Assembly: GCA_905178155.1 (NCBI GenBank)
Contig: CAJINV010000012.1
Span: 3,086,802-3,150,801, forward strand
DNA length: 64,000 nucleotides
From: Amoebophrya sp. A120
Taxonomy: Eukaryota; Sar; Dinophyceae; Syndiniales; Amoebophryaceae
Reading direction: 5' to 3'
Shown: positions 9,792 through 20,724 of the stretch, in pieces
Layout: each line of letters starts with the position of its first letter
How positions within the stretch are numbered: position 1 is the stretch's first letter
Translations under genes and position numbers: made by a program
Notes under the pieces: generated by a model
What the model was told of the DNA's origin: nothing
Database searches by the model: none
The model's input: only the letters and a program-made list of their open reading frames with translations

Positions 9792-12700
9792 ATGTCCTCC
9801 TGCCTCGCCGCCTGCCGGTCCAGCACGGCGAAATTTTCCCACGGTTTCCACCAAAAACTGTGCACCCAAGCCGTTCTCCGGCCCTGTTTGACCCTCTCGG
9901 TTATCATCTTCACGGTTATTTTCCTGACCACGCTCGCCTTCCTCACGAAAGCCGACTTTCCCGATGAGGATCAGCGATCGAAAGACTCCGTGGACATGTG
10001 GCGGGTCCGGGACAACGAAATTATGCGCACCGAAGACGCGTATTACTCCGCCCTGGGCCACCGAGCGCGGTGGGTTGAGGCAGAATCGCGGTTCGAAACG
10101 GAACAGGAATACATTGACTGGAGGGACAGCAAAATCCGGTACCCGTCTTATCCATTGTAGAAACAACGTCGATCCCCACTCCAATCTTGTCATGCCAAAC
10201 TCGCAGACGCTTCTATCTTTGGTTGCATAGAAGCAGCGCTTACATCTTCTCGACTCTGGGGCGGGGAGAACGACGTGGGTTTTTCCACAGGATTCCATTC
10301 GGCACGACGTGAAAGAACTACTCTTCGGCCCAGCGCCCGTGCAGTCCTCGGAGCTCGGCGGCCGGACGCAGATTTACTATCGGTCGGTGGATCGTAGCCG
10401 CAAGATCTTTACGCCGCAAAATTTGAAGGCGATGTGCCTACTGGAACTATGAAATGCAAAAATGTCTCTGGGTCTGGAAGAATCCGAAATTTGTTATGCT
10501 GTTTTTGCATGACACAGAATGTCTGTCATGGAAGCCCTAGCATCACAGCTTTTTAGAGGCCCTCCTGGTGCCTATTCCGCATGACAAATGCCCTCCACGC
10601 GTAGCACAAACCGGACTCCTCTTGCTGGTCATGCAATACAGAATTTTTTAGAGTGCAAAGTTAGCATCACAAGTTCCAACCTTCCAGACCCAGACATTTT
10701 TGCAATCGATAGGAACGGGTGTGGCACGAGATTGGGAAACTGGGGGACAAAATATGCAGCGCAAGTATAATGTCTGGGTCGGGAAAAAATATTAAAGTGG
10801 AGCTTGTATTGCATGTGTTGCATTTTTAAAAGATCTGTATTGCACAGCCTGCAAATAAGGCTCCGCTTTTGCGGCATACAAAGACGCAGTTTGTCATGCG
10901 TGCTACGCATCAGACTGCGTCAGGTAAACTTGTAATGCTTGGCTGCTGCACTTGAGAGCGCCAGGCTTATTCATACTTTAGCATCACAAGTTTCGTGCAG
11001 GCCCAGACATATGTGCATTTGATACAAAAGTAAATTCTACCAGTCCGGCGCACGGATCTCTCGCATGGTGCAAATCTACGCCGGGAATCTCTTAAATCGG
11101 CCGTTTACGTTTCCGATAACCGATTGCGACGTGACCGCGACCATGTCGCAACAGCAGGTGGACACGATTGTCAACAACGAAATCTACGCGAAGTACAATA
11201 GCGGCGACTACGGGTACGGGTTTTTTCTCGACCGGGATTTTCCAACGAACGGCTACGCCGTGGCGACGCGGTCGGGTTTCTCGGGGTTGGACGGGGAAGA
11301 CGAAATTGGCGGCGAGGGCTTGGACAAGCTGCAAGAATTTCTCGGGGTGGAAGACACCTTTTTCAATCCGAGATTTCTGTACGAGAAATGGTATATTCTG
11401 CCGAACAGCCACGGGCAGGTCGAGGTGCGCATCATGGACCCACTCATGAAAGACGCGGCGGGGCAGGAGCTCGCGCTGGGTCGGGATTTGACGCTCGGAC
11501 TGCCCCTGACTTTCATCGCGGTGTGGGTCGTGGTGTACGTGCACACCGGCTCGCTTTTCTCCGCTTGTCTCGTGCTTCTTTTTGTCCTGTTCGCGATGAT
11601 GGGTGGCTTTATCGGGTACTATCTACTCGCCCGACTGGCTTACTTTGACTCCTTTCTGCAGCTGACGCTGTTCGTGATGCTGGCGGTCGGGGCGGACAAC
11701 TTTTTTGTGATGTGGGAGGCGGTCAAGATTGAAAAAGAGAAAGCGAACGTCGATGGGGAAAAGGAAATGAAAAAGGAGCATGATCTACTTCTTCAAGACC
11801 ACAACTCCTCCCTTATGATCCAAAAGTCGGCGACAGTATTGAACAAGAAGTCCTCGTCTGCTTCATCTTCACCTCAGCACCAGCCACTTCCGAAGGCCAT
11901 TTTGAACACGAAGAGCAGACGAAAAGTTTCGCTCTACCTGGCGCTACTTCGGGCGTCAAAGCGGGCGTCGGCGTCGATGTTTGAGACCAGTTTCACCACC
12001 GCCATGGCGTTTTTTTCCATGGTGATGTCCAAAGTCTCCCCCGTAGCGCACTTCGGGTTTTTCGCGGGCTTTATGATTGTGTCCGGCTACGTGCTAGCCG
12101 TCATCGCCTTTCCGCAGGTCATCGGCCTGTTCTACCTCCGTTTCGAAAAGGGCGGCCGCAGTTTTCCGGAGGTAGAGAACTCTGGTTCCGCGCCGGAGCA
12201 GGAGCAGAACCAAAACAAATTCGGCGCTTCTACTACCGCTGCAGTTTCCGCCTGGGAGGAAGGGGACAAAGACGAGGACAGGAGCCTTGTTGAGACGAGA
12301 AAGCCAGACGCAACACTAGCAGACGCCAGTACAATATCGTACGAAAAAAGTGTTTCACTGTAAGGATTTTGCAAGTTTTGCATCACAAGTTTGTTCTGCA
12401 TGACAGAGAAAATTTGCCATGCGAGATTTCCAAGGGAAAACACCGCTAAAAATCCATTGTCTTGCATGTGTAGCAAGACAAACACTTCTGAGATACATCT
12501 TCTGCATTAAAACAGTTTTTCCTTGCGATATACAACGAAGCCAGACCATGTGGAGGTGGAAGAAACCGTGACCAAGAATCCCGCGCACGAAGTAGCTGTT
12601 ATGTATTGCAAATGTGTCTGGGTCTGGAAAGTCGTGAAGCCTGTATTGCTTGTCTTGGATTTTTCCTGTAAGATCTGTATAATGCATCATGATCAACAAT

Positions 12701-15700
12701 CAAAAGGAGCCCTCTTATTTTGTCATGCACAAGCGCAGGAGTTTCTAATGCGCTCCACAACTACGCAGGAGGGGATGTCCGAAAAATTTGTCATGCTTGG
12801 ATGCAGCTTAGGCAATCTTGGCCACCCAGCTTCCCAAGTTTCCAGACAACATCCAGGGATATTTGCATTCGATAGCTGTAGACGGAGAGGGAGAACACAA
12901 AGAACAAGCGGAGGATCAAGAACATCATCCTGTTGGTAAAACGGTCCCTTCTCGTTTGTACACTTCGATGACAAGTGTGCTGCAGCCGGACACAGTGCAG
13001 AATTCGTTGCACAAGTTTTACAAATTTTTGACCAAGTACGAGAGGGAACTGAGGTTTTGCGCGAGCAAAGGGCAACCTGGTAGTTTTACAACTTCTACAA
13101 CCGCCGTCAGTCCGAGGACCACTCCTTCGGCCTGTTTATCAACTGCAAAAATTTCTGGGTCTGGAAAGTTGGAACTTGTAATTCTGGCTTTACATTCCTG
13201 GGAAATCTGTATTGCATAACCGACAAAAGCCGCAGCCATTGTTGTCATGCAAAAACGCAGTTCCTCATGACATGCGGGCTGCCTATGAGAAAGTGCTCCG
13301 GAAAGTTGTCATGCTCGTCTGCATTTGGAAGTGTTTCCATCATGCACATTTTAGCATCACAAGTTTCCAGACCCAGACATATGTGCATTTGATACTGTTG
13401 CGCACAATACAAGTTCTACCCGATCGCCCTAGCGATCGTCGTGGCAACAACGGCGTACTCCGTGTGGCTGCTGACGCTCATGCTGGACCTGCAGTCGCCG
13501 TCCAAGCCCTTTGAGTTTATGCCCGAGACGCACATGATGGTGGGTTTTCGGAAGGACGGCTAGTATGACACTGCACAACGCGACGTCGCCTTTCCCCTCG
13601 TTTGCACCGCAAAGCATGAGCAGCAATACAAACTGCACACGTGGAACCGGTGCGTCGTAAGTTCTTCATGCGCCGAGTGTTGTAGTAGTACTGTTAACAG
13701 TTGCATCGGGTGTCTTTGTCATGCAAAAGATGTTGCCACAAGACAGCCAGTAGATTTGGGATTTTGGTTTCTGTTTGGATAACAGATTTGAGGGGCAGTA
13801 GGGGACGGTGTCGTGCTCTCGCATAGCTACCAGATGTTTCTCAGTAGCGGGGGGAACCAGCAGTACCGGCCTGTGCACATCGTCTATGGCCTGAATGCCG
13901 ACGAGCCGCTGCAGAACGCGGATGAGTTTTCCAAGTGGTTTATCCTGTGTCAAAACGTCCCCACCCCAGAGTTGTCATGCAGAATTGCAATCACAGGAAA
14001 ATTTGTAATGCGCGTCCCCATGAGAGTCATTTCCAATCGTGTTATGCAATTTGTGACGCTGTAAACAGGAAAGCAGGATCGCTTCGTGATGCGGCGGTCC
14101 TTGCTAACCCGAAGTACAGAACAGAGGAATACTTGTCATGCGTGACTCCCAAAACTTCTGGATCTGTGTTGCAGAATTCCCATCTCTGTGGTGGGGACGT
14201 TTTTACACAGAATATGGTTCCCCTGGAAAACGAACGCGATTCCGAACTTTTACTTCTATCAAATGTAAAAATGTCTGGGTCTGGAAGATTGCAACTTGTG
14301 ATGCTGCATTTGGATGCCTAAAAAATTTGTCTTGCATGCGCAGCAAACGGATTCTAATTTTTGCTACGCGGAGAGGGCATCTGTCATGCGGAATAGGCAT
14401 CAAGAATCCCTCAAAAAACCTGTGATGCTAGGGCATGCATCACAGACATCTTGGCTCATGCAAACCGTGCATGACAAGTCTCAGCATCTTCCAGACCCAG
14501 ACATTTTTACGATCCATAACTTCGATAGCGACCCAGTTTCTGTTGGCGCGAACCCGAACCCCAACGTGGCGCAAACGAGGTCCGTCACGAACGTGCGCGC
14601 CGTGAGCCACGTGCTGCGAGTCGGGGAGCGGCTGAAGCAAACGGCCTGCGCAGACCGGCCGATCTGCAAAAAGCGGCACGTGTCCGGGAAGCTGTTTGTG
14701 CCGGAAGCGATGTCGTGCGGGATCCGGAACATGTTCAAGGTCAACTCGACCGCGCGGGACGATTTGGCCCTACCCAGGTTGGTCGGGGTGAACAACACCC
14801 CGGTGGCGACTCCGGGACCGCTGGGGGTATCACATGCAAAAATGTCTGGGTCCTCTGGAAGATTGCGAGATTTGTCATGCTAGTCTCGCATGACTCTGCA
14901 CTCTGTATTGCGTGGCCACCAAGAGGTCGGTCCTCTTGCCTGTCATGCAAAAGCGCAGTTTCTCATGCGAAATACGCAGCACAGAAACACAAAAAAACTT
15001 GTCATGCTTGGCGGCGCATGATTACAGAGCACTTTATTGTTCACGGACTTGCATCACAAGTTTCCAGACCCAGACATTTTTGCAGTTGAGAGGGGGCGCT
15101 GTATTACAACGTACCGGACGCCGTTCTGTTCCCGCAACCGCCCTATTAACTGCAAATGTGTCTGGGTCGAGAAGGATCCAACTTGTGATGCTGTCTTTGG
15201 ACGCTAAAAAAATCTGTATTGCATAGCCAGCAGGAGGAGTCCCGTTTGTGCTACGTGGAGGGGGCATTTCTCATGCGGGATAAGCATCAGGAGGCCCTGT
15301 AAAAATCTGTGATGCTAGGTCATGCATTACAGGCGTCATTGGTCTTCATGCAGAATATGCATGACAAACCTGGCAATCTTCCAGACCCAGACATATTTGC
15401 ATTTCATACGCCCGCAATCTTCAACTACAGCGACCCGGCCGTTGTGCAGCACCCGTTCTTCCCCGCGCCTAACACATTACCCTATGCATTGCAAATGTGT
15501 CTGGGTCTGGAAGGATGCAACTTGTAATGCTAATTCCGGACTGTGAAAAGATCTGTGTTGCATGATTATCATATACAAGTTGTCCACTTGTTTTGATCAA
15601 TGTGAGAGGAAGTTTCTCATGCAGGGTAGGCATGAGAAAGGTCTCGCCGAATCGGTCATGCTATGTCCTGCATGCAAGCCCTCATGGGTCATGGAAAATC

Positions 15701-17822
15701 TGCATCACAAGTCTTGCAATCTTCCAGACCCAGACATATTTGCATTTGATATACCCTCCGGGGAACCGATTTCCCTCACTAAACCCGCTTTCGTCGCGGA
15801 GGCGCACTACCGCGCGCAAGACTTTTCGTGGTCGGAGCACGCGCGGCGCGCCAGTTTACTCACGGAGGAAATTGCGTTGCGGGAGCGGGAAGCGCAGCAA
15901 GATGCGAACTTGGCGGAGGTGGACTGGGTGGAGCTCTCCGACAGCCGACACCCCGGGGAAACGAATTTTAGCCGAAAGATTTTTACCTTCAACGAGACGT
16001 ATTGGCGGAATATCGACTTTAAACTGTACGCAACCACGGTGTTTGCGCCGGTGCTTTCCGGGGACGGGGCGGGGGTGTCGTTCAAGGAGATGGATAGTCT
16101 TTACCACGCGGTCCAGGACATTTTGGACGAGGAAAACCAACACGCACCCGCGGAACTAGGGAAAGCCGTGCAAATCGGCGACTACGGGTACTACGTACTC
16201 AACCTGGAACTCCGCAACACGCTGTTCGGCGGCCTGCTGTTGATGATCCCGTTGTGCTTCGGCTTGCTCGTGCTCGCCAGCGGGAATGTGATCGTGTCCG
16301 TGCTCGCCATTTACAACGTTTCCTTCCTAACCATGCAGGTGATGGGCTACTTCAAGCTCTTAGGCTGGGAGTTGGGCTTGCTAGAATCCCTCGCGGGAAT
16401 CATCGTGATCGGACTGGCCATGGACTACACCCTGCATTTCTGCCACGTCTTTGTGGAGGCTGGGAAGATAAAGAAAGAACAAGTCGTATCCTGAGCAAAA
16501 ACGTCCCCACCCGCTAGTCAAGATGGGAAATCTGCTAGACAAATCGACAAGCTTTCGCTGTGGCGCATGACAAGTTTCCTCTCTTAGTGTAATCCTGTTT
16601 AGCTAGTTCAGCAGCATCACAGATCTAGCGATGCGTGCTGCTTGGAGCATCACAAATTACGAAACGCGACGAGACATCGCTTCTATCGGGGCTCAGCATG
16701 AGAAACATTTGCAGCATGCAGATTTGCATGACAGCTATGGGGTGGCGAGGTTTTTACATAGGATAAGGCGCATTGTATTCCGCCTCAACGCCGGCGTCAA
16801 ACTTGGTCGAGGACCCCGATACGACCGACACGTTTGAGAAGCCCCGACGGGAGCAGCGCGTAGAGCACGCTTTCTTGTTTATGGGTCCGACCATCTTTGC
16901 CGGTTTTGTCACCTCGGCCTCTGCCGGCCTGTTTCTGATGATCTTTAGCATCACCCCCTTTTTCAAGCAGATGGGCATCGCCATTTTCTTGACCATTTTG
17001 TATTAAAATGAAGAATCTCGATCTCCCCATATCAAAATGGAGATCTGTGATGCGGGATTTGTGTACAGAAATCGGCTACTTTGTCTTGCACTAGAGGACT
17101 GCAGGCAGGTGCGCAGCCTGAGGAGGGGCGTTTTGGTGTAGGTGCCTAGCAAGGCAGCCGGAACCTCTGTAGGCGATTGCAAATTTCTCGCACAAGAACG
17201 CGGCAGAGTCTGTGGACTTGCCTCCGTGCAATACAGAAACGATTAGTGGTTACAAATCAGCATCACAGCTATCCCTTTTTGGTATGGGGAGGGGGGCTCA
17301 TTTTTCCTCACAATATTTTGACTTCGGTTTACATGTCGCTGTGCTACCTGCCCTATCAAATGTAAAAATGTCTGGGTCTGGAAGATTCTGACACTTGTCA
17401 TGCACGTTGTAGCCATGATGTCTGTGATGCATCCCCTAGCAATAAAGATTTTTTGAGGGCTTCTTGATGCGTATTCAGCATGGCAAATGCCTTCTCAGCG
17501 TAGCAAAGACTGCCTTTCTTTTGGTACTCATGCAATACAGATTTTTTTAGAATCCAAAAGCAGCATGACAAGTTGGATTCTTTCAGACCCAGACATTTTT
17601 ACATTTGATATGCCCTGTCTGCTTTTGCTCTTCGGTCCAGAGCGACGCTTCGGGGATTTCAGCTACATGGGGGAGATTGTGGCAGAACGGGTCAGCGGCC
17701 GAGTTTCCACCGTGAGTACGGGTAATGGTACCACTCCTGGAGGTGGTGGTCGTGCACCAGCAGCAGCAGAGGGTGCGTCGCCAGAGGATGCGCAGCCGGA
17801 TGACGCGCAGCCAGCCGGGTAG
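9792..17822 (+). CDS. Dispatched/Patched-like RND transporter, 12 transmembrane segments
   Basis: About 1,400 residues. Exons near 9792-10150, 10231-10448, 10712-10766, 11031-12359, 12516-12600, 12875-13137, 13395-13560, 13807-13941, 14215-14257, 14519-14828, 15092-15144, 15409-15483, 15752-16487, 16766-17001, 17316-17354, 17611-17822. TM1 is LTLSVIIFTVIFLTTLAFLT. The first lumenal loop precedes TM2-6, which include VGADNFFVMWEA (the GxxxD(D) antiporter position) and MVMSKVSPVAHFGFFAGFMI. TM7 is PIALAIVVATTAYSVWLL. The second half repeats the pattern with IVIGLAMDYTLHFCHVF, FAGFVTSASAGLFLMIF and the terminal CLLLLFGPERRFGDF. The tail is Pro/Ala/Gly-rich. The family moves sterols or lipid-modified cargo using ion gradients; substrate here is unknown. 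The first intron boundary (about 10151-10230) and that at 13561-13806 are not resolved; 12360-12515 is a clear GT-AG intron. Confidence 0.88.
10449..10711 (+). mobile_element. Introner, family A, reverse orientation
   Basis: The join reads CLLEL|ERVWHEIGKLGDK, a good amphipathic stretch for the first extracellular loop. Confidence 0.85.
10767..11030 (+). mobile_element. Introner, family A, divergent, shifted 3' junction
   Basis: The terminal repeats are degraded (TATAATGTCTGGGTCGGG on the left). The ATA end is at 11024, but the frame only closes about 6 bases further on, at AAAAG|T, reading CSAS|KFYQSGARIS. The acceptor seems to have moved to a nearby AG. Confidence 0.7.
12601..12874 (+). 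mobile_element. Introner, family A
   Basis: The right end is variant (CATCCAGGGATATTTGCATT instead of CCCAGACATTTTTGCATT). The join is near HEVAV|AVDGEGEH. Confidence 0.78.
13138..13394 (+). mobile_element. Introner, family A
   Basis: The ends are AACTGCAAAAATTTCTGGGT and CCAGACCCAGACATATGTGC. It separates the intracellular linker from TM7. Confidence 0.82.
13942..14214 (+). mobile_element. Introner, family B
   Basis: The join FSKWF|WFPWKTNAIPNFYF is in frame; the right end is AATA instead of GATA. Confidence 0.82.
14258..14518 (+). mobile_element. Introner, family A, forward orientation
   Basis: Only 43 bases after the previous element, leaving a short exon. The join reads PNFYF|YFDSDPVSV. 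Confidence 0.85.
14829..15091 (+). mobile_element. Introner, family A, second subfamily
   Basis: The interior (GTGGCCACCAAGAGG, then CAAAAGCGCAGTTTCTCATG) is shared with the elements at 43143 and 46932. The right end is GAGA. The join reads GPLGV|GALYYNVPD. Confidence 0.82.
15145..15408 (+). mobile_element. Introner, family A, forward orientation
   Basis: The join reads FPQPP|SPAIFNYSD; the right end is CATA. Confidence 0.85.
15484..15751 (+). mobile_element. Introner, family A, third subfamily
   Basis: The interior with GTGAGAGGAAGTTTCTCATG is the complement of the interiors at 23253, 34884 and 37982. The join reads APNTLP|LPSGEPISL. Confidence 0.85.
16488..16765 (+). mobile_element. Introner, family B
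   Basis: The join KKEQVV|GALYSASTPASNLV is in frame; family B ends are somewhat diverged on both sides. Confidence 0.82.
17002..17315 (+). mobile_element. Introner, family C
   Basis: It lies within the last transmembrane pair; the join reads IFLTIL|FLTSVYMSL. Confidence 0.82.
17355..17610 (+). mobile_element. Introner, family A, reverse orientation
   Basis: Splits the final helix; the join reads SLCYLP|LPCLLLLFGP. The preceding exon is only 39 bases. Confidence 0.85.
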
Positions 17823-20724
17823 TAGAAGGGGGAGGAAAATGCGTGTTTCTGGTGATGGAGGAAAGAAATAAAAGAGAAATTTACTATTCGCGTTTTTTGT
17901 TTCGTACCCTGCGCGCTGTGCTAAGGAAAAGGAAGTAGAGAAGAACTGCGCGACCTCGTCGTGCTGACCGCCGCCGGCTTTTGGATCTAGTCTTAGTTGT
18001 CGGCACGGGGTCGGTAGTACGCCAAGGGGTATTACCGAAAAAGTCCTGATTTAATTGTACCGACGGTTATTTTATTCGATGAGTGTGATGTGGATCATCA
18101 TCATCATCATCATCAGTACAACAAAAAAACCTGTAGCGCGTGTTGTTTATGCATGGTACAAGATTGCGTTTTTCTTCTTGCACAAAAACGAGAAGATGGA
18201 TGGTCTAAATTGCTTTGAAGAAAAGCAATCTTCTTCTATCACTACAGAGGTACGTAGTGGAAGTACTAGACTAGAGTTGCTAGTGGAATACTGCAATGTA
18301 CAGGTAGTAGAAGTTGTACTCGAAAAATCGGTTGCACGACGGCATCATTTGCAATTTCTTCCTGCGCGTGCAGGGGCGCACCGTAACAATCACACTCACT
18401 TCCATCGGTCCCGAGCAGCCTGTGTCATTTTCCTGCTCGCTGCTCTCGCATCCATTTTCGGTTTAGGAGCCTCCTGTGGAAATCTAATTGGTTTCATCGG
18501 AAGATTGGTGAATCTGCTTCTGCACTGGAGGGAAGGTAGCATAGATAACCTTATTGCAGCCAAATGTCACTACTAGAAGTTTTGATGCACCACCGAGCGA
18601 GACGATCTGAGAATAGATTGATACTGGAGAATGGGCGGCTTGTGATCTTGAAGCAGAAAGTATCCCACCAAAAAAATCGATCATACTCATACAGGGCCGC
18701 AAAAAGCCCAAAAATCGCTATTTTTTCAATTTTTTATTTTCAAAAATTTTTCGCGGTGTCCGGCAGACCCGGGCAGCCGCTTCTGTTTTGGTGCTCTTAT
18801 GACGTAAATATTGCGCGGCCTATCTTCTTTGGCTGCTTGGAGTAGTTTCGCTACTCCAGCAACTAAGAGGCGGCAGCAGGCCGAGTAGCTATGAGGAGGC
18901 GGATGCTACTCCAATAGGGCCGTCAGACAAACCACAAAGAAGATGGCGCAACTACTGGAGACCAATACCATTGCGCGGCCCTGTCCCATTGATTTCGTTG
19001 GCGTTATGGCCATGGGCCTGCATTTCTGGGCACATGCCGAGGAGCCCGATACCCCGCCTTGGCCTTACTTACCACCAGCTCCTCGTCGGGATTTTAACTG
19101 CTTTGCCCCCCCCCAGACCGGCAACGCCGTCCAATCTGGAGAGACTGCTCGCGCACTTTCTGGCCCCAGATGAGCTAAGGCAAAGTGGGCACATGATTGG
19201 CCTCGAAAAGACGGCCATTGCATGCGGATCAAAAAAATCGATCATATCACTTTCGGGCGCCGGAGACCTCTTCCGGGCCGCCCCATCAGCGGAGTCGATT
19301 TGCTGAACTTCCACAGCTGAATTTGGCAAGATTTTCGCACTTTTTCGAAGTTCGAAAAAATGCCGATTTTCGATATGATCGATCGGCCTCAAAAAATGGC
19401 CGTTAGCTCGGTCCCAAAAAAATAGATCATACATTTTTGCGAGTATGATTAATGCCATTTTTTCACTTTTTTCAAATTTTCTAAAAGAAAATGGCAGCTT
19501 TTGGCATATGATCAATTTTTTTGGGCCGCTGCTATGGTGAAAAATTTGCAAATTTACAGTTTTTGAAAAAACGCCAATCGCGGTGCTACGGCGCAGGTCA
19601 GCAAATATGATCGATTCCGGACTCAGCTCGTGCTAAAAAAAATTGATCATACCGCAAAAGCTGTCAGCTTTTGCCGATTTTGCCACGTTTTGTTGGCCGT
19701 TTTTCCACGTTCTCCGCACTGAAAATTGCTGTTTGAGATGGCCTTTTTTGGTCCCGTCCCTGGTCGATCGCTCTGGCGGCGATCCTGTGGAGGCGTGCCA
19801 GAGGATGCCACCGGAGGTCTGCCCAAGAACCCCAGAACGCCTCAAAATAGAAGGCCCAGCCCTTAGGCTTTTGCGCGGCCCCCAGCACAACCCATGCATG
19901 TTTGTCGCAGCACCGTCTCAGCGGGGCTAGAGCTGGCATCCTGAAGGCCATTCCTTTCCTCCTGGGCCGAGCATGTGCCAGGCTGCGTGGATCCTTTGCC
20001 TCCATCCATGTGACAGGCTTGGGAGCGGGAGTTATGAGAGACAAGCGCCCGACGGCGGGGCCGGTAGGTGAGGAGGGGCTTGGACCGGTAAGAGGGGGCC
20101 GGCAAGAGGCCGAAGAGCAGAGCCAGGACAATTGTCGCGGGCGACATATCCGCGCCAGTCGCCTCCTCGTAGCTAGTTGAACTACTACAGGCAGCCAGTC
20201 CAGAGCTCAGCAACGTTGCCGCCCAAGCAGAATGCTCCAGGCCTTACCTCCAAGCCATGCAAATTTTCCGCCGAAAAAGAAAAATCGCTGCCGAAATACA
20301 GGATTTTTGTTAAAAAAGCGCAGGCTTTTTTCAAAAAAGTAGCATTTTTTGTGTCTTGAATTCGGCCAAATATGAGTATGATCGATTTTTTTAGTGCGAT
20401 AGAAAGTACACGACGTAAAAGACCTCACTTGCAACCACCAGACTGCTGTACTTTTTTTAACCACGTGTGCGTGACAAAGAGTTTGTACTTTCCAGGTTTT
20501 GGTAGTATCAACAGTTTTATTGGCTCGAAATAGATAGAAGCCGTAGTCTACTTCACCAGCGCACGAAAATCAGTTTACACTTTATTTCCCCTTTCACACA
20601 AGCACGTTTCCGACGATTTACGCGACTTTTCCGGCGGCTGTCTGTCAGTCGTGAGAGACTGTTTTCTTGAAAAGAACAACGCATTGGGAATAATATAAGA
20701 GCTACTTATAAACAAAAGGGGAAA
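17823..20724 (+). other. Long non-coding spacer with recurrent GATC motif
   Basis: 2.9 kb. Open frames of up to 173 codons (18055-18576, 19664-20131 on the other strand) show no motif and overlap each other, so none is called. A (ATC)n run lies near 18093-18114. A stem GGAGTAGTTTCGCTACTCC is at about 18840-18858. From about 18660 to 20400 the word AAAAAATCGATCATA or its complement returns about every 200 bases. Confidence 0.5.
18660..20400. repeat. Dispersed motif AAAAAAT(C/T)GATCATA, both strands
   Basis: Instances or near-instances are seen near 18670, 19230, 19375, 19425, 19505, 19605, 19637 and 20377 (the last as TATGATCGATTTTTT). Flanks are otherwise unique and T-rich. Not seen elsewhere in the window. 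Confidence 0.5.

Noticed and set aside
18055-18576. 173-codon frame with a hydrophobic segment
   Set aside because: Begins with low-complexity ATC repeats, AT-biased codons, no similarity to any family I know.
18943-20213. Overlapping Pro-rich frames on both strands
   Set aside because: Several mutually exclusive frames with no motif; the region is better described by its recurrent GATC motif.
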